Shown here one piece after another: positions 9,846-22,745 of a stretch of DNA of 64,000 nucleotides. The stretch lies in NCBI RefSeq assembly GCF_014633365.1, contig NC_068349.1, forward strand, positions 24,008,753 through 24,072,752. Direction: 5' to 3'. Numbering within the stretch: position 1 is the first letter of the stretch; every line of letters begins with the position of its first letter. This stretch comes from Diospyros lotus. Its lineage: Eukaryota; Streptophyta; Magnoliopsida; Ericales; Ebenaceae. A program made the translations under genes and the position numbers. The notes beneath the pieces were generated by a model. It was not told the origin of the DNA, did no database searches, and worked only from the letters and a program-made list of their open reading frames with translations.

Positions 9846-12591
9846 TGTAACGACTCGCTCCCACTTACGGGCGCCACCGGTAAATAATCAATCGAATTAC
9901 TCACCTGACGAACCACAATTGAAGGGTTGGACTATGTTTCAACAGGAAACGCCCTAGGTGGGAACTAGGCTTCGTCCTTCCCTTCGCTCCACTCAGGAAT
10001 CGGACCAACTCAAATAGAAAAACCCAGCAGACCGAGACCCCAAACCCGAGTGAGCTTCACCTCTCTTCAGCTCACGCCATAGCAAGCCAGAGGTGACCCA
10101 GGCATAAAGCTAGCATACAAACACTTCGCTGAGTATTGGGGATTTATGAGAACATACCTTGCTGATCTTTATTCGGTTCGAACTTGGCTTCAATAACTCA
10201 AGCCACATATAAATCACGCAGACTCACAATCATTTAACACACTGATGATTACAACAATTAGATACATCTAACTCTCATCAACATATACATTTACTCACAA
10301 GGGTATACATACACAACACTACATGACTATATACAAGAGATAATAAAATACACAACTCGGGCAACATTGCTAGTTTCCACAACAGCCTCCTGGCACCATC
10401 CCTGCTTGCATATGGTCTTGCATCATCTACAACACGAGGTAAAACCTCATGAGTCATAAAGACTCAGTAAGGGTGCAATGTATGTAAATATGAATATAAC
10501 CATGTTTATGTATGACAAATGCATGCAAATGAGGCTAGGCCCACTCATCCTCACAACCCTCCAAGGTTTGAGGCATTAACCTATCAGCCCTCACAACACT
10601 AGTCCTCCTTATGGCCACAAGTCCACTAGATCTCGCATCACACAAGTGTTAACCACTACATGCAAATGCAACATAAAAACATTATCAAACACATTTACCA
10701 ACTTACAAGGCCACCTCCACATGGGGCCGTCCCTTACCTGACTCGAAGCCTCATCTCTGCCTCGGCAATAATTCCAGCCTGAACCTCAAGTTCTTCTAGG
10801 ATCACCGCCTCCCCGGTCGAACCTAGATGCAAACACACACAAACCCAACTCCATTAACATCCGGCATTAAATCAATGCCCTCAACTACATCATATACCGC
10901 AAAACTCACCCGACAACAACTTCAAATCGACCCCCACCCGAGGGTTCAATCCAACCAATACTACACAATTCATTATCTCACATAATGAAAATAATTAGAA
11001 AATAATTAAATTTATTACCTTGATTAAACTGGAAAAGAAGTTCAACCAATTGCCTATATCGAAGTTACCTCTTTGGCTACCATTTTGAGTCCAAAATCTC
11101 ATTTTTGAGCTTTCGGCACGCTCCTCGAGCCCCAAATTAATTTCCAGAATTTTCCCCAATTTTTCTGGAATTTTTCGTGATTTTCTCCTATTTCTCCATT
11201 ATTTCTTTATTTTCTCTTTCTTTTCTTTTTTTTTATTATTATTTTCTTTTTTCCCTACTCTTCTTCAACCTCCAGCGTCTTCTTCCTCATTGGCGCGCAC
11301 AGCGCCTAGCGTTCCAACAACTGGCCACCGCCGCTGGCTCCGCCGCCTGCTCTTCTAGCACCGCCGTGGCTGCCAACACCGCCATCACCGACCACCCCGG
11401 ACAGCACCGCACAGCGCACCGCCGTAGCCACCGCGAGCCGCCCATGCGCGTTGCAGCTTCAGAGTGTCCGCCATGGCCATCCCTGAGAGCTTGCGGTTCG
11501 GCCACCCCAATACGCCTTTGACCTAGCCAGCAGCCACGTCGGCCACTACCGAGCTCGCCGGCCACCTCCATGGCCGCCACCCACCTCCTCGTGGTCGTTC
11601 CAGCTCTGCCTAGCGAGGTGCTTGTGCTGCCATGGCTGCCTTCGTTGAGCCACTGCAACCAGCCACCCATAACCGGCCTCCAACGTTACTTCCGGCCACC
11701 ATCGACCAGCCACGATCTCCCCTCTCTTCGAGCAAGCTCTCGGCCTTACTCTCTCGACTTCAGCTCTCCTGAGCCCTCTCTCTACTTCTCTGTTTCGACC
11801 ATCCAAACGACAGCCATGCCCGCTGCCTTCGGTCGCTTAATCTTTCTCGCGAGCTCTCTCATTCTCTCACAATCTCTCTCATTCTCTAAATCTCCCTAGC
11901 TTTGGCTCTCTGCCATGAGCTCTCACCAGCTCTCTCTCTGCTTCTCATTGCATTTTAAATTTCAAATTCTCAGCAAGCTTTCGCCCAATCCACGCGTATG
12001 TATATATGTATATATATATGTAAATTAAATTACACATTTAACCCCCATTAATCACATTAATTCCACTTTGGAATTTTAATTACACTTGAGGATTTTTATA
12101 AATAGCACTTGGACCCTCCAATGCTTTAATTAATTACTCTTAAGACACTTAAAATCTCGATTTTTTCAAAATTAATTACCGATGTTTACTCAGGAATATC
12201 GACCTCGTCCCTGCGCCTGCAGGGGACCTTTATCCCACTCGAAAACACTTCAGGGTTGCCTTACTAGCAAAACCGAACCACCCCTAGGGTCCCCTCAGCT
12301 TCCAGGAGGTCCCCTGCAACCATTCGGTATTGGCACCCACTCGGGTTTATACAGAATTTATTTCGAAAATTATTCCCGACCGCACTGCTTCTAGCGTCAT
12401 TAATCTCATCTCGAGACATTCATCACTCTCTTACCCTCTTCCCTGGACATCCAAGTCCCGAGGCACTCCCTACCGCCAATTCAGTAATTTTATTCATTAA
12501 TTTATCGGGATTGACCCTTGGGCATTCCGGACCACCCGAGGTCCTGACAAAATAATCCAAATTTATTTATTTTTCAATACCGGGTATTACA
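9846..12591 (-). mobile_element. 3' LTR of element C
   Basis: A 2746-bp LTR with TGTAACGACTCG and GGGTATTACA ends. Along the minus (sense) direction it has a C-poor stretch, a TATATA-rich tract near 12000-12020, then a GC-rich block (about 11280-11800, above 70% GC in places), then a T-rich plus-strand tract and the 3' terminus. The minus-strand 127-codon frame at 11287-11670 and others in the GC-rich block have biased Ala/Gly/Arg composition and no motif; I treat them as LTR sequence, not genes. Confidence 0.92.
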
Positions 12592-12610
12592 TTCCACCCC
12601 CCTTAAAAAC
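12592..12610 (-). other. Polypurine tract of element C
   Basis: Directly beside the 3' LTR, the minus strand reads TTTTTAAGGGGGGTGGAA. This is the typical gypsy PPT that primes plus-strand DNA synthesis. Together with the PBS it confirms the orientation. Confidence 0.85.
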
Positions 12611-15600
12611 TTTCGCCCTCAAAATTCACTTTATCATACTTTTCTGCCCAAGACAATCACATTCACAGGCTACTCTCCAAATCCCCTACTCAAGATTCTC
12701 GTAGCCGAACCATTTCTCAGCCCTTACCTCGGGTTATTCCCACCTCAAGGCTTCACTTAGGCATTTGGTCCTCTGCCTCTCGAGGACATTCACCAATCGA
12801 ATACCGCCTTGGCCTCCAGCCAAATCGCACCACTGATCACTGGTCATGCTTACTGCAACGACATCCATCTCCTGATGGATTTCCTCTGCCTCGAAGCATC
12901 ACTTTACAATTTACTTCCCATTTTTCCCATCAATGGAAATGAACTCTCGCTAACATTGCATCATTGATCAATCTACCACGATTTTACACCTATCACACAC
13001 GGCAACGTTTCCCACTGCCAATCACATGGCCATGATTTTACACTGGTCCAACCAGTAACGTTTTAATACTGACCACTCGCCGCAATGTCTCTTCTAGTGC
13101 CCACAAGACAATCTGACACCCATTCCACCATGGCATATCGCCATTTATTACCAGCCTGCATAGCTTGAGTCGATTCTCATGGCAACCTCTCATTATCGAC
13201 CAACTAACCATGCTAACACTACATGGGAAGCAACCATTTGGCCCACCCAGCCAACTTTGACCATTTCATACATGGTCTACTACCTTGACCAGCCGACCCT
13301 CATTTATCGATATGATCATGCATAATCGACTTACCGAACACCATACCAGGCTATCACACATTTCAACTATACGTACATTACTCGAGTCCACCTCGACCTT
13401 GGCGATGCACGCACCATTACAATCTCACCTCGAGCTCAACCATGCTCAGGCCACAACCTTCTCCCAACCAGGAGCTCTTGGCATAAGCACACAGAGATAC
13501 TTTGGCCTTCCTTACTAGCCGATATTGCACGCTAGTAAGGGTGTCATACCCATATCAGGGAACTCTTCACTAAGCAACCCCTCTTCAATTCTTCGCCCCA
13601 TTTTAGCTTTCACAATCATGCCCCATGCAAGGCCTTACCTTGGCTATTAACCCCTACCGCGAGTCAAGGATTCTACCATTGCGCTTAAGGTCACGAAACC
13701 ATTAATCGGCCCTCGTCATCACCCACGGTGCGTGGCACAAGTGATTGGCTTATTACCATCTGCACAATCAATTATTGCATCGCACCTGTAGGATGACTCG
13801 TGCCTTTGGTCTGCACCACAACAAGTTAACATGGTTACACCCCCACTCTTGTGGCGGTCTTCTAGCCAAATTCACTCGCCCCACTTCAATTTCATTGGGA
13901 CCTTTCAAATTTCGCCATTTCCCGACAAAGCCTTATATTTTAGCGGCACAAAACTTTTCAGCCACCTCAATCAGGTTCATTCTCAATTCGCATTAGCACT
14001 TGACTTAAACCGTGCATAATGGTTATCTTTGACCTTCCTGACAACATATTTTCCCTGACAGCGACGATGACACCACCATGCCATCTCAAAAGACTCGCTG
14101 CTCTAGGAATCTCATTGGTCAACGCAACCAGCACGACCCCACTCTTAGGCTGCCTTCCTCATATCACTTTGCTATGCTTATAATAGATAGCCAATTCCCT
14201 GAGAGACTCTGGCTTCTCCCGGACTTCTTATAACTTTTGCTTTGATTAGCTCACACCTCTTAGCGAGCGACCACATTGGCTCTAATGCCATCATCATCAG
14301 CTAAGTCGACCTCTTGCCCTCGCTTAGTGCCACATCCAGTCACAATCACAACTCCAAAGCCACTTAAACCACCGACTGACTACTTTCATGACGCCACACG
14401 ACCCTGGCCAACAGCTGCATTGCTGCTACCGCTATCACCGGTCGGCGTCTTCGATCGCCATCGGCTACCCCCAGTCGGTCACCAATTAACTCCACTAGCT
14501 GATCTCCTTTCACAACCGTCAACCTTTAACCACGAGGTTAAATCTCATCAATTGCCCACACTCCAAGGCATCCCTCTAACTAGATCACTCACAGCTATCA
14601 GGTGATTTCATCACCTAAACACCATTCTTGGGAGCCAAACTCGTCCCATTAGCTCTTCCTTCGAGCTCTCGTCACCCATTGGCGACATCTTAAATTCGTT
14701 CTCATCTTCCATTTACCCAACTCGATTAGCTCTAGCTGGATTGCCCAGCTCACCACCAACACAACCTTTCTCCAGGCACTACACTTGCAATCATTGACTA
14801 TTGCCTCAATTTAAGCTCCACCCACTGGAAATCACCCATGCTACTCTTGTGGAACCCACACTTCCACTCGATGCCGTAGGACTCACATTCCTACTCAGGC
14901 ACTTGCTATTATGCTGGCTTTCCCCGGGTGATCCCTCTTGATAAAGTTATAGTGCCTTAGGAGGTTCATCTAGTGTTGTGGCCCCATGCCCAACATTTCT
15001 TGGGAGAACATCTCAAGTTCTTCCCAGGCCACATTTCAACACTACTATCTTTAACCTTCGTTACGGAGTAACACTCCTTCAAGCAGCACAATTCTGCCCT
15101 GACCAACCATCTTCTATCATCTTAGATCTCTTTCTCAAAATTCGCCTGGTCTAACCACCAGGACTCGCTGAACCCTTATGTACACGGTCAGTCAACAAGG
15201 CTTCCCATCACAGTCCTTGACCCTCACGCTCCCATCATTGCCATCAGGTGCAACCACCTAGCAACTGATCCTATGTCATCAACCGAAAATCCATCCAGTG
15301 TTACATGAGGATACTTCCTCATTTTTTTTTTGCATCGACACATCAAGACTAACACTAGACTATGCAATTGCGAGCCTTTATGGATTTCGAACTGTGCCTT
15401 ATCCACTTATTCAGCTTGCCACAACTCACATCACAGGATTAGAAATCCTTTTACTTAAAACCTCCGCACGCTTCAACAATCCCATCTCATGGTTGGCTTC
15501 CAACTCATAAGTCTCACCCTCCATGACACTTATGTAACATTCTGGAGCCATTTACTGACTCCACCTATTGACCCATTTTCTTGCATCACTACAAGGTCAC

Positions 15601-16231
15601 ACAGGGTCCATCATCTCAATTTACCCGATCAACTGCGATCAATTTAACCACAATTGTGTTAGCATCCCTTAACGAGGAGCATCGCCACGCATCTTATTTT
15701 CATACCACAAGGTATCACCCAATAAATTTACAAACCTTTTTGCTACCAAGACAACAAAGGCACTACCATGATTTTTTTTTTTCAACCCTTACGGAATTTT
15801 AAGTCTGGCCCAGACATAACCTACAGCATACCCCAGGTCTTCGGCATCTAATCGTCTCCACCGCAGACGAGTTACTCCACATAGAGGGCTGCACTCCCTC
15901 CTGTGAACTAACCATCTATATTCAGTGGTCCTTAGCATTAGACCCGTCAATAATAGGCATCAACCGTAGCGTTATTCCCATGCTAGACCCATTTCTTTTC
16001 CCCAGGCTTCTTTCTCAAACATCTCGAGGTGCTACAACACCTTAACATTCGCTAAACCGCCTCACAACGCCTTATCGAAATAAAGGGCTTAACCCTCCCC
16101 ACTTGGGTGCAATGCCCTAATATCTCTTGCTACTCGCAATTGAGTTGCGGAACTGACCACAGCTTTCGCCACCCCTATTGTGCATCTTACAGATCTTCAG
16201 CCCCCTGACCATCTACGTAATCACTATGTTA

Positions 16232-16403
16232 CCCTGTGCTTTAGGCGAGCTAACACCAAGTCATCATTACCGTGTCACTCTCATACACTGGCCCAACACT
16301 GGTTCCCCATCGTGTTGCCCTGTGCTTCGAAGAGTCAACACCCAATCATCATTACCGTGTTTCTCCCTTACACTGGCCCAACAACAATTCCCAACAGCAC
16401 GGC
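16232..16403. repeat. 86-bp tandem duplication in element C
   Basis: CCCTGTGCTT begins at 16232 and again at 16318, and both copies continue with ...CATCATTACCGTGT and ...ACACTGGCCCAACA. Two diverged copies; no function is evident. Confidence 0.85.
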
Positions 16404-17469
16404 TTAAGTCCATCATTGATTTGCTTCACACCCGTAGCATGACTCTCAGCCTTCCAGTCCAACCTCCAATATCGAACCCGGCATGACTACCCTGCCACGC
16501 TCGACCATTTCCTCACCAAGCTTCCTACTCGGACACTAATCTATCGGATCATTATCGCATTCCACGATTCCTCCATAGGACTACTCTAGATGTTCTATCC
16601 CTTACAGAAGACTATCGATTTCACCTGACCAACTCTCTTAAGGTGCTGCTCTAGATTTTTGGCATCTGATCGTCACCTACAGTTCACTAAATTGCTCAGG
16701 CCCATGAGCCACTTGCCTCAACGCGAGCCAACTCTTTAGTCCTTTGCTACACGGTCCATAGCATCAAATCCATCACATCGAGCCGTGCACCCATAGCATC
16801 AAAGCTACTTAAAACCTCCCCGAGCTACGATGGTTCCACCACTATCTTACCCAAGCCATCTTAGTTGGTTATCCTTGCCTTGATAACCTCAAGCTCATAC
16901 CACGAGCCCCGCTCCTCAGAACTCTACATCTCTTACTTCTTAAGAGACTCTCAAACCACTTCACATTTTTGAGGCCTCATGATCTTACCCCACAAGATCA
17001 TACCCCACGGCTTTCAATTAATATTCGAAAGTTTCAACTTCCCACAACCATGGATTCGAGTCCATTATGATGCACTTCACCACCCAACTCATCCCAAAGC
17101 TTGACTATCAACCATCTCACAATCCACAACCGACAAGCTGAGCCTACCTCAAGCTCTAGCACCCATAACCATAGAGCACCTACCATTACCCTCTAGGTAA
17201 ACAGAGACCTCCTGTCTCTCCTTGCACACCCAGTCATGATGCCCAGCTTGGCCTTCCAGCACCCTCGCTCAGGCTCCCATGACTTGAAATTTAAAATCTG
17301 GGGCCTCGACATTACTCATCATGCCCCTGCCCACCTAGGCATCCGAAGTTGGCATTTCCATCGCACACATAGCCTATGGATGTCCTATTGCCACACACTC
17401 ATGGCCCTCGAACCACACACACACGTTTATACCCTTCATTGGGTGACCTCCGCGTCTCCCATCAAGGGT

Positions 17470-17590
17470 CTTGTGACCTTAGGCGTCATCCTGACCCCAA
17501 ATATCACAATGAGGGTCTATTCACCTCTCATCTCCAGACCTTAGGCGTCCACTAGACCCCAAGCGTCATAATGAGAGTTTTGATTGGCCC
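17470..17590. repeat. About 62-bp tandem duplication in element C
   Basis: GACCTTAGGCGTC appears near 17475 and 17537. Each copy is followed by GACCCCAA and then TCACAATGAGGG or TCATAATGAGAG. Two imperfect copies. Confidence 0.75.
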
Positions 17591-18613
17591 CTCATCCATC
17601 AATCACATGAACGGTCTTTTGGCCCTTCACAACTAGGACTTCTAACCCCATGGCTTTTACACACATATCAACGCATGCCCTACTTCTTAATCCTAGATCT
17701 GGATTCCCCTGGATTCCAGTTCGACCTACTTGGAATTTCCATCTCATACAAAAACCTGTTAGGGTCCACTCATACCCTAAGCACATCCCCTCCGGGATCA
17801 TCATAACAATACGATCACATCACATCACATATATCTAGCATCCTAACTCCCCTTAGAGTTCTTCCGGATTCTACTTACAGCATGCCTTCATTAGCCATGA
17901 CATACAAATGCATTACATGCACACTCCCCATAGAGCCTCACTGCAATTAACCTTACCCCCTTTTGAGCCTCACCACCTAACCCGCTGACAACTCATTTCC
18001 TTGAGCCTCGAGCTAACTCCCACTATAGCTCACTCTTACTCAAGCACACAGACCTTATTACACCACTTCCAAGGGATAACTCTATTCCCTCGAATATGCT
18101 CGACAAATCCCTAACATAGAGACGCTCCACTAATCCCTTCCTGAACTAGTCATGCTTCGGCTTCGTGTCCCCACACGAGCCTCAACACTTCAATCTCAAG
18201 GAGTCCTCATCCTCTGAACATACCATGCGCCCAAATTCCAATATTCAGGTCTTCCTGACACCGACACCCACACTTGGGTTTTCGGTTCCTCTTACACGAC
18301 TTGTATACCTTTTACGAGTATATCCGAGCATACCATTCAAACCATTGTGGGTCTCAACACCTCGACCCAATCCCTAGGGTCTTTAAACCATAGGTCCTCA
18401 CTTTCGAGGCCATCGAATCAACCTCACATCAAAATCTCGAGACCACAAACCAACTGTTCTCGACCCCAACTCAGCAGCTAGGACATTCCAACTTACATCC
18501 AAATTATGCCAGATAATCCCGACTCAAACTCTGGCAATCGCTCACCTCAATTACTTAACCGACCATACATAACAATCCAACACGCTAGCCTTCACCCTCA
18601 TATAGCTAGCCAT

Positions 18614-18626
18614 GCTCTGATACCAA
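18614..18626 (-). other. Primer binding site of element C (initiator tRNA-Met type)
   Basis: The minus strand reads TTGGTATCAGAGC, one base from the 5' LTR edge at 18628. It is identical to the PBS of element A. Confidence 0.92.
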
Positions 18627-18627
18627 C

Positions 18628-21600
18628 TGTAACGACCCGCTCCCACTTACGGGCGCCACCGGTAAATAATCAACCGGATTACTCACCCGACGAACCATAA
18701 TTGAAGGGTTGGACTATGTTTCAACAGGAAATGCCCTAGGTGGGAACTAGGCTTCGTCCTTTCCTTCGCTCCACTCAGGAATCGGACCCAACTCAAATAG
18801 AAAAACCCAGCAGACCGAGACCCGAAACCCGAGTGAGCTTCACCTCTCTTCCGCTCATGCCATAGCAAGCCAGAGGTGACCCAAGCACAAAGCTAGCATA
18901 CAAACACTTCGCTGAGTATTGGGGATTTATGAGAACATACCTTGCTTATCTTTATTAGGTTCGAACTTGGCTTCAATAACTCAAGCCACATATAAATCAC
19001 GCAGACTCACAATCATCTAACACACTGATGATTACAACAATTAGTACATCTAACTCTCATCAACATATATATTTACTCACAAGGGTATACATACACAACA
19101 CTACATGACTACATACAAGAGATAATAAAATACACAACTCGGGCAACACCGCTAGTTGCCACAACAGCCTCTTGGCACCATCCCTGCTTGCATATGGTCT
19201 TGTATCATCTACAACACGAGGTAAAACCTCATGAGTCATAAAGACTCAGTAAGGGTGCAATGTATGTAAATATGAATATAACCATGTTTATGTATGACAA
19301 ATGCCTGAAAATGAGGCTAGGCCTACTCATCCTCACAACCCTCCAAGGTTTGAGGCATTAACCTATCAGCCCTCACAACACTAGTCCTCCTTATGGCCAC
19401 AGGTCCACTAGATCTCGCATCACGCAAGTATTAACCACTACATGCAAATGCAACATAAAAATATTATCAAACACATTTACCAACTTGCAAGGCCACCTCC
19501 ACATGGGGCCGTCCCTTACCTGGCTCGAAGCCTCATCTCTGCCTCGGCACGAATTCCAGCCTAAACCTCAAGTTCTTCTAGGATCACCGCATCCCCGGTC
19601 GAACCTAGATGCAAACACACACAAACCCAACTCCATTAAGATCCGGCATTAAATCAATGCCCTCAACTACGTCATATACCGCAAAACTCACCCGACAATA
19701 ACTTCAAATCGACCCTACCCGAGGGTTCAATCCAACCAATACTACACAATTCATTATCTCACATAATGAAAATAACTAAAAAATAATTAAATTTATTACC
19801 TTGATTAAACTGGAGAAGAAGTTCGACCAATTGCCTATACCGAAGTTACCTCTTTGGCTGCCATTATGAGTCCAAAATCCCATTTTTTGAGCTTTTGGCA
19901 CGCTCCTCGGGTCCCAAATTAATTTCCAGAACTTTCCCCAATTTTTCTGGAATTTTTCGGGATTTTCTCCTATTTCTCCATTATTTCTTTATTTTCTCTT
20001 TCTTTTCTTTTTTTTTTATTTTTATTTTCTTTTTTCCCTACTCTTCTTCAACCTCCAGCGCCTTCTTCCTCCTTGGCGCGCACAACGCCTAGCGTTCCAG
20101 CAACTGGCCACCGCCGCTGGCTCCGCCGCCTGCTCTTCCAGCACTGTCGTGGCTGCCAACACCGCCATCACTGACCACCCCGGACAGCACCGCGCCGCAC
20201 ACCACCGTAGCCATCGCGAGCCGCCCCCTGCGCGTTGTAGCTTCAACGTGTCCGCCATGGCCGTCCTTGAGAGATTGCGGTTCGGCCACCCCAAGACGCC
20301 TTCGACCTAGCTAGCAGCCACGTCGACCCCTACCGAGCTCGCCGGCCACCTCCATGGCTGCCACCTGCCTCCTCACGGCCGTTCCAACTCTGCCTAGCGA
20401 GCTGCTTGTGCTGCCATGGCTGCCTTCGTTGAGCCACTGCAACCAGCCACCCATAATCGGCCTCCAACGCTGCTTCCGGCCACCATCGACCAACCACGAT
20501 CTCCCCTCTCTTCGAGCAAGCTGTCGGCCTTACTCTCTCGGCTTCAGCTCTCCCGAGCCCTCTCTCTACTTCTCTGTTTCGACCATCCAAACGACAGCCA
20601 TGCCCGCTACCTTCGGTCGCTTAATCTTTCTCGCGAGCTCTCTCATTCTCTCACAATCTTTCTCATTCTCTAAGGGCTAGTTTGGCTATGCGTATTTTTT
20701 CAAAGCTTTAAAGCTGGATAGTGTTTAAGCTGGTTATAGCATTTAAGTTGGGTAGTGTTTAAACTGATAATGTGTTTGGATAAACGTATTTTTAAGCTAT
20801 TAGTGTAAAGTTATGTGTTTGGTTTGTAAAAGCTGATAAGCTATTAAAACTTGCAAAAAGACTAAAATATACATGACATGAATAATGCAAATAAAATTTA
20901 AAAAATACATTTAAAAAAAATTAAATTGATGTCCAATTACTAAAATACTTACAATTATATGTTAATAAATTATAAAAATATTTAAAAATATATAATTTTT
21001 ATACTTTATGTATAAATTTAGATTTAATTCATAAAAATCTTCAATATATATGTTAAGATATTATATAAAATTATTAAAAATGATATAAAATTTTTATCAT
21101 TAAATGTTAATAAATTATACATAATTATTAAAAATATATTAAGATTATAAATTATAAATTATATGTATTATATATGTTATATAATAATATATATTTTATC
21201 TATTATTGTTATATATATATATGTTTATATTACTGTTATATATATAACTGTTATATATATATATAGTTCGGCCATGGCAGCAACGCGGAGGAGATGAGGG
21301 CGATGGACGGCCGGTGACGCGATTGGTGCTGGCGATAGCGATGGCGACGATCTGCTAGCAGGGCGGCGATGGAGGCTTGTGGCGATCTGGTAGCAGGGCG
21401 GGGCAGCTTGCGGCCCTGGGCAGCGAGGCGGCTTGCGGTGCTGGGCCGCGACAGCAACAGTGCTGGGTGTCTTGCGAAGTTGGGCTGGGCGGCGAAGGCG
21501 ATGGCGCTAGGCGACAACATCGACCGTTTATGGAGGAGGAGATCCAACACGGTGGTAATAGAGGAGGCACTGGGAAGGTGGGAGAAGAGGGATAGGAGGT

Positions 21601-22563
21601 GTAAATATTGGAAATGTAGGAGGGTAAAATTGTAAATGTGTTGGTCAACTCAAGAAGCTCTCTGCAACGTTTCTGCGAAAGCTGGTGGCCGATGGCTTTC
21701 TACAAACGCTATTAAATAAGCGTTTAAGCTATTTAGCTTTTAAGCTATTAGGCATACCAAACAGGTAAGTAAATAAGTTTGACAGCTTATACTCTAAATG
21801 AATAGCTTATAAGCGGTCAAACCGCATAGCCAAACGAAGCCTAAATCTCCCTAGCTCTGGCTCTCGGCCATGAGCTCTCACCAGCTCTCTCTCTGCTTCT
21901 CATTGCATTTTAAATTTCAAATTCCCAGCAAGCTTCCGCCCAATCCACGCGTATGTATATATGTATATATATATATATATGTAAATTAAATTACACATTT
22001 AACCCCCATTAATCACATTAATTCCACTTAGAAATTTTAATTACACTTGAGGATTTTTATAAATAGCACTTGGACCCTCCAATGCTTTAATTAATTACTC
22101 TTAAGACACTTAAAATCTCAATTTTTTTCAAAATTAATTACCGACATTTACTCGGGAATATAGACCTCGTTCCTGCGCCTGCACAGGACCGTTATCCCAC
22201 TCAAAAACACTTTAGGGTTGCCTTACTCGCAAAACCGAACCACCCCTAGAGTCCCCTCAGCTACCAGGAGGTCCCCTGCAACCATTCGGTATTGGCACCC
22301 ACTCGGACTTATACAGAATTTATTTCAAAAATTATTCCCGACTGGACTGCTTCTAGCGTCATTAATCTCATCTCAAGACGTTCATCACTCTCTTACCCTC
22401 TTCCCTGGACATCCAAGTCCCGAGGCACTCCCTGCCGCCAATTCGATAATTTTATTCATTAATTTATCAGGATTGACCCTTGGGCTTTTCAGACCACCCG
22501 AGGTCCTGACAAAATAATTCAAATTTATTTATTTTTTAATACCATGTAATACCGGGTATTACA
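18628..22563 (-). mobile_element. 5' LTR of element C, with a nested DNA transposon
   Basis: The 5' LTR runs TGTAACGACCCGC to CGGGTATTACA. It is 3936 bp because of a 1168-bp PIF/Harbinger-like insertion plus TAA duplication at 20671-21844; without it the LTR is 2765 bp, against 2746 bp for the 3' copy. The GC-rich block lies at about 20060-20600. The empty site in the 3' LTR near 11895 shows that the DNA transposon arrived after C, or at least after LTR duplication. Confidence 0.92.
20674..21841. mobile_element. PIF/Harbinger-like non-autonomous transposon with GC-rich cargo
   Basis: A 1168-bp insertion with terminal inverted repeats GGGCTAGTTTGGCTATGCG and, at the right end reversed, GGCTTCGTTTGGCTATGCG. 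It is flanked by the 3-bp duplication TAA (20671-20673 and 21842-21844). The other LTR of C supplies the empty site. TAA duplications and GGGC..GTTTGG termini are typical of the PIF/Harbinger (Tourist) group. Subterminal regions hold repeated AAGCT/TAAGC phrases. The centre (about 21262-21620) is strikingly GC-rich (about 68% in one line) inside AT-rich arms, with open frames on both strands but no known domain. No transposase is present. The cargo may be a captured gene fragment. Confidence 0.88.
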
Positions 22564-22568
22564 AGTGC

Positions 22569-22745
22569 CATCCCAATATTGTCGTGCTAACTATTATTAT
22601 ACGCGAACTCCACCAATGATAGGTGTTCTTCCCAATTGCCTTCAAAATCCGAGGTACAAGACCTTAACATATCTTCAAGCGTCTATAGGGTCCTTTTAGA
22701 CTGCCCGTTGGTCTACTGATGATAGGTCATGCTAAGCTTCAATTG
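22569..22745 (-). pseudogene. gypsy integrase core, catalytic-Glu segment (element B)
   Basis: Upstream continuation of the B integrase after the C insertion. Readable residues are LKLSMTYHQ, a TAG stop, TNGQSKRTL, a second TAG, then [23 protein letters not shown] and IGMALYE. In functional gypsy integrases this region reads ...QTDGQSERTIQTLEDMLR. The catalytic glutamate in QSERT is lysine here (QSKRT), Asp of TDG is Asn, and both stops stand where CAG glutamine codons are expected. The catalytic core is therefore destroyed. Confidence 0.85.

Larger units (their letters stand above)
12592..18627 (-). mobile_element. Internal region of element C, apparently non-coding
   Basis: Six kilobases with an evident strand asymmetry: the plus strand is rich in C and poor in G almost throughout, so the sense strand is G-rich. 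All open frames are short and random-looking; the longest is 109 codons at 14276-14605 and has no motif. I see no zinc knuckle, protease DSG/DTG, RT YXDD or integrase motif on either strand. Two local tandem duplications occur, near 16232 and 17475. The ends (PPT and PBS) are well preserved, while nothing between them reads as protein. Confidence 0.75.
9846..22563 (-). mobile_element. Element C: two-LTR retrotransposon with no coding capacity (LARD-like)
   Basis: A structurally complete 12.7-kb LTR element. It has the duplication AGTGC (9841-9845 and 22564-22568), a 3' LTR at 9846-12591, a polypurine tract beside it, a 6.0-kb internal region, the PBS at 18614-18626 and a 5' LTR at 18628-22563. 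The two LTRs are visibly similar over their whole length (the 5' copy carries an extra 1168-bp transposon), so insertion is fairly recent compared with host B. The internal region has no open frame above about 110 codons and no gag or pol motif that I can see. This matches the definition of a large retrotransposon derivative that must use proteins from another element. A solo relative is C' at 30949-33709. Confidence 0.9.

Noticed and set aside
11287..11670. 127-codon minus-strand frame in LTR C
   Set aside because: Frames in the matching block of the other C LTR are shorter and shifted (for example 20022-20294), and no domain is visible.
14276..14605. 109-codon plus-strand frame in the interior of C
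   Set aside because: Antisense to the element, random-looking composition, no motif.
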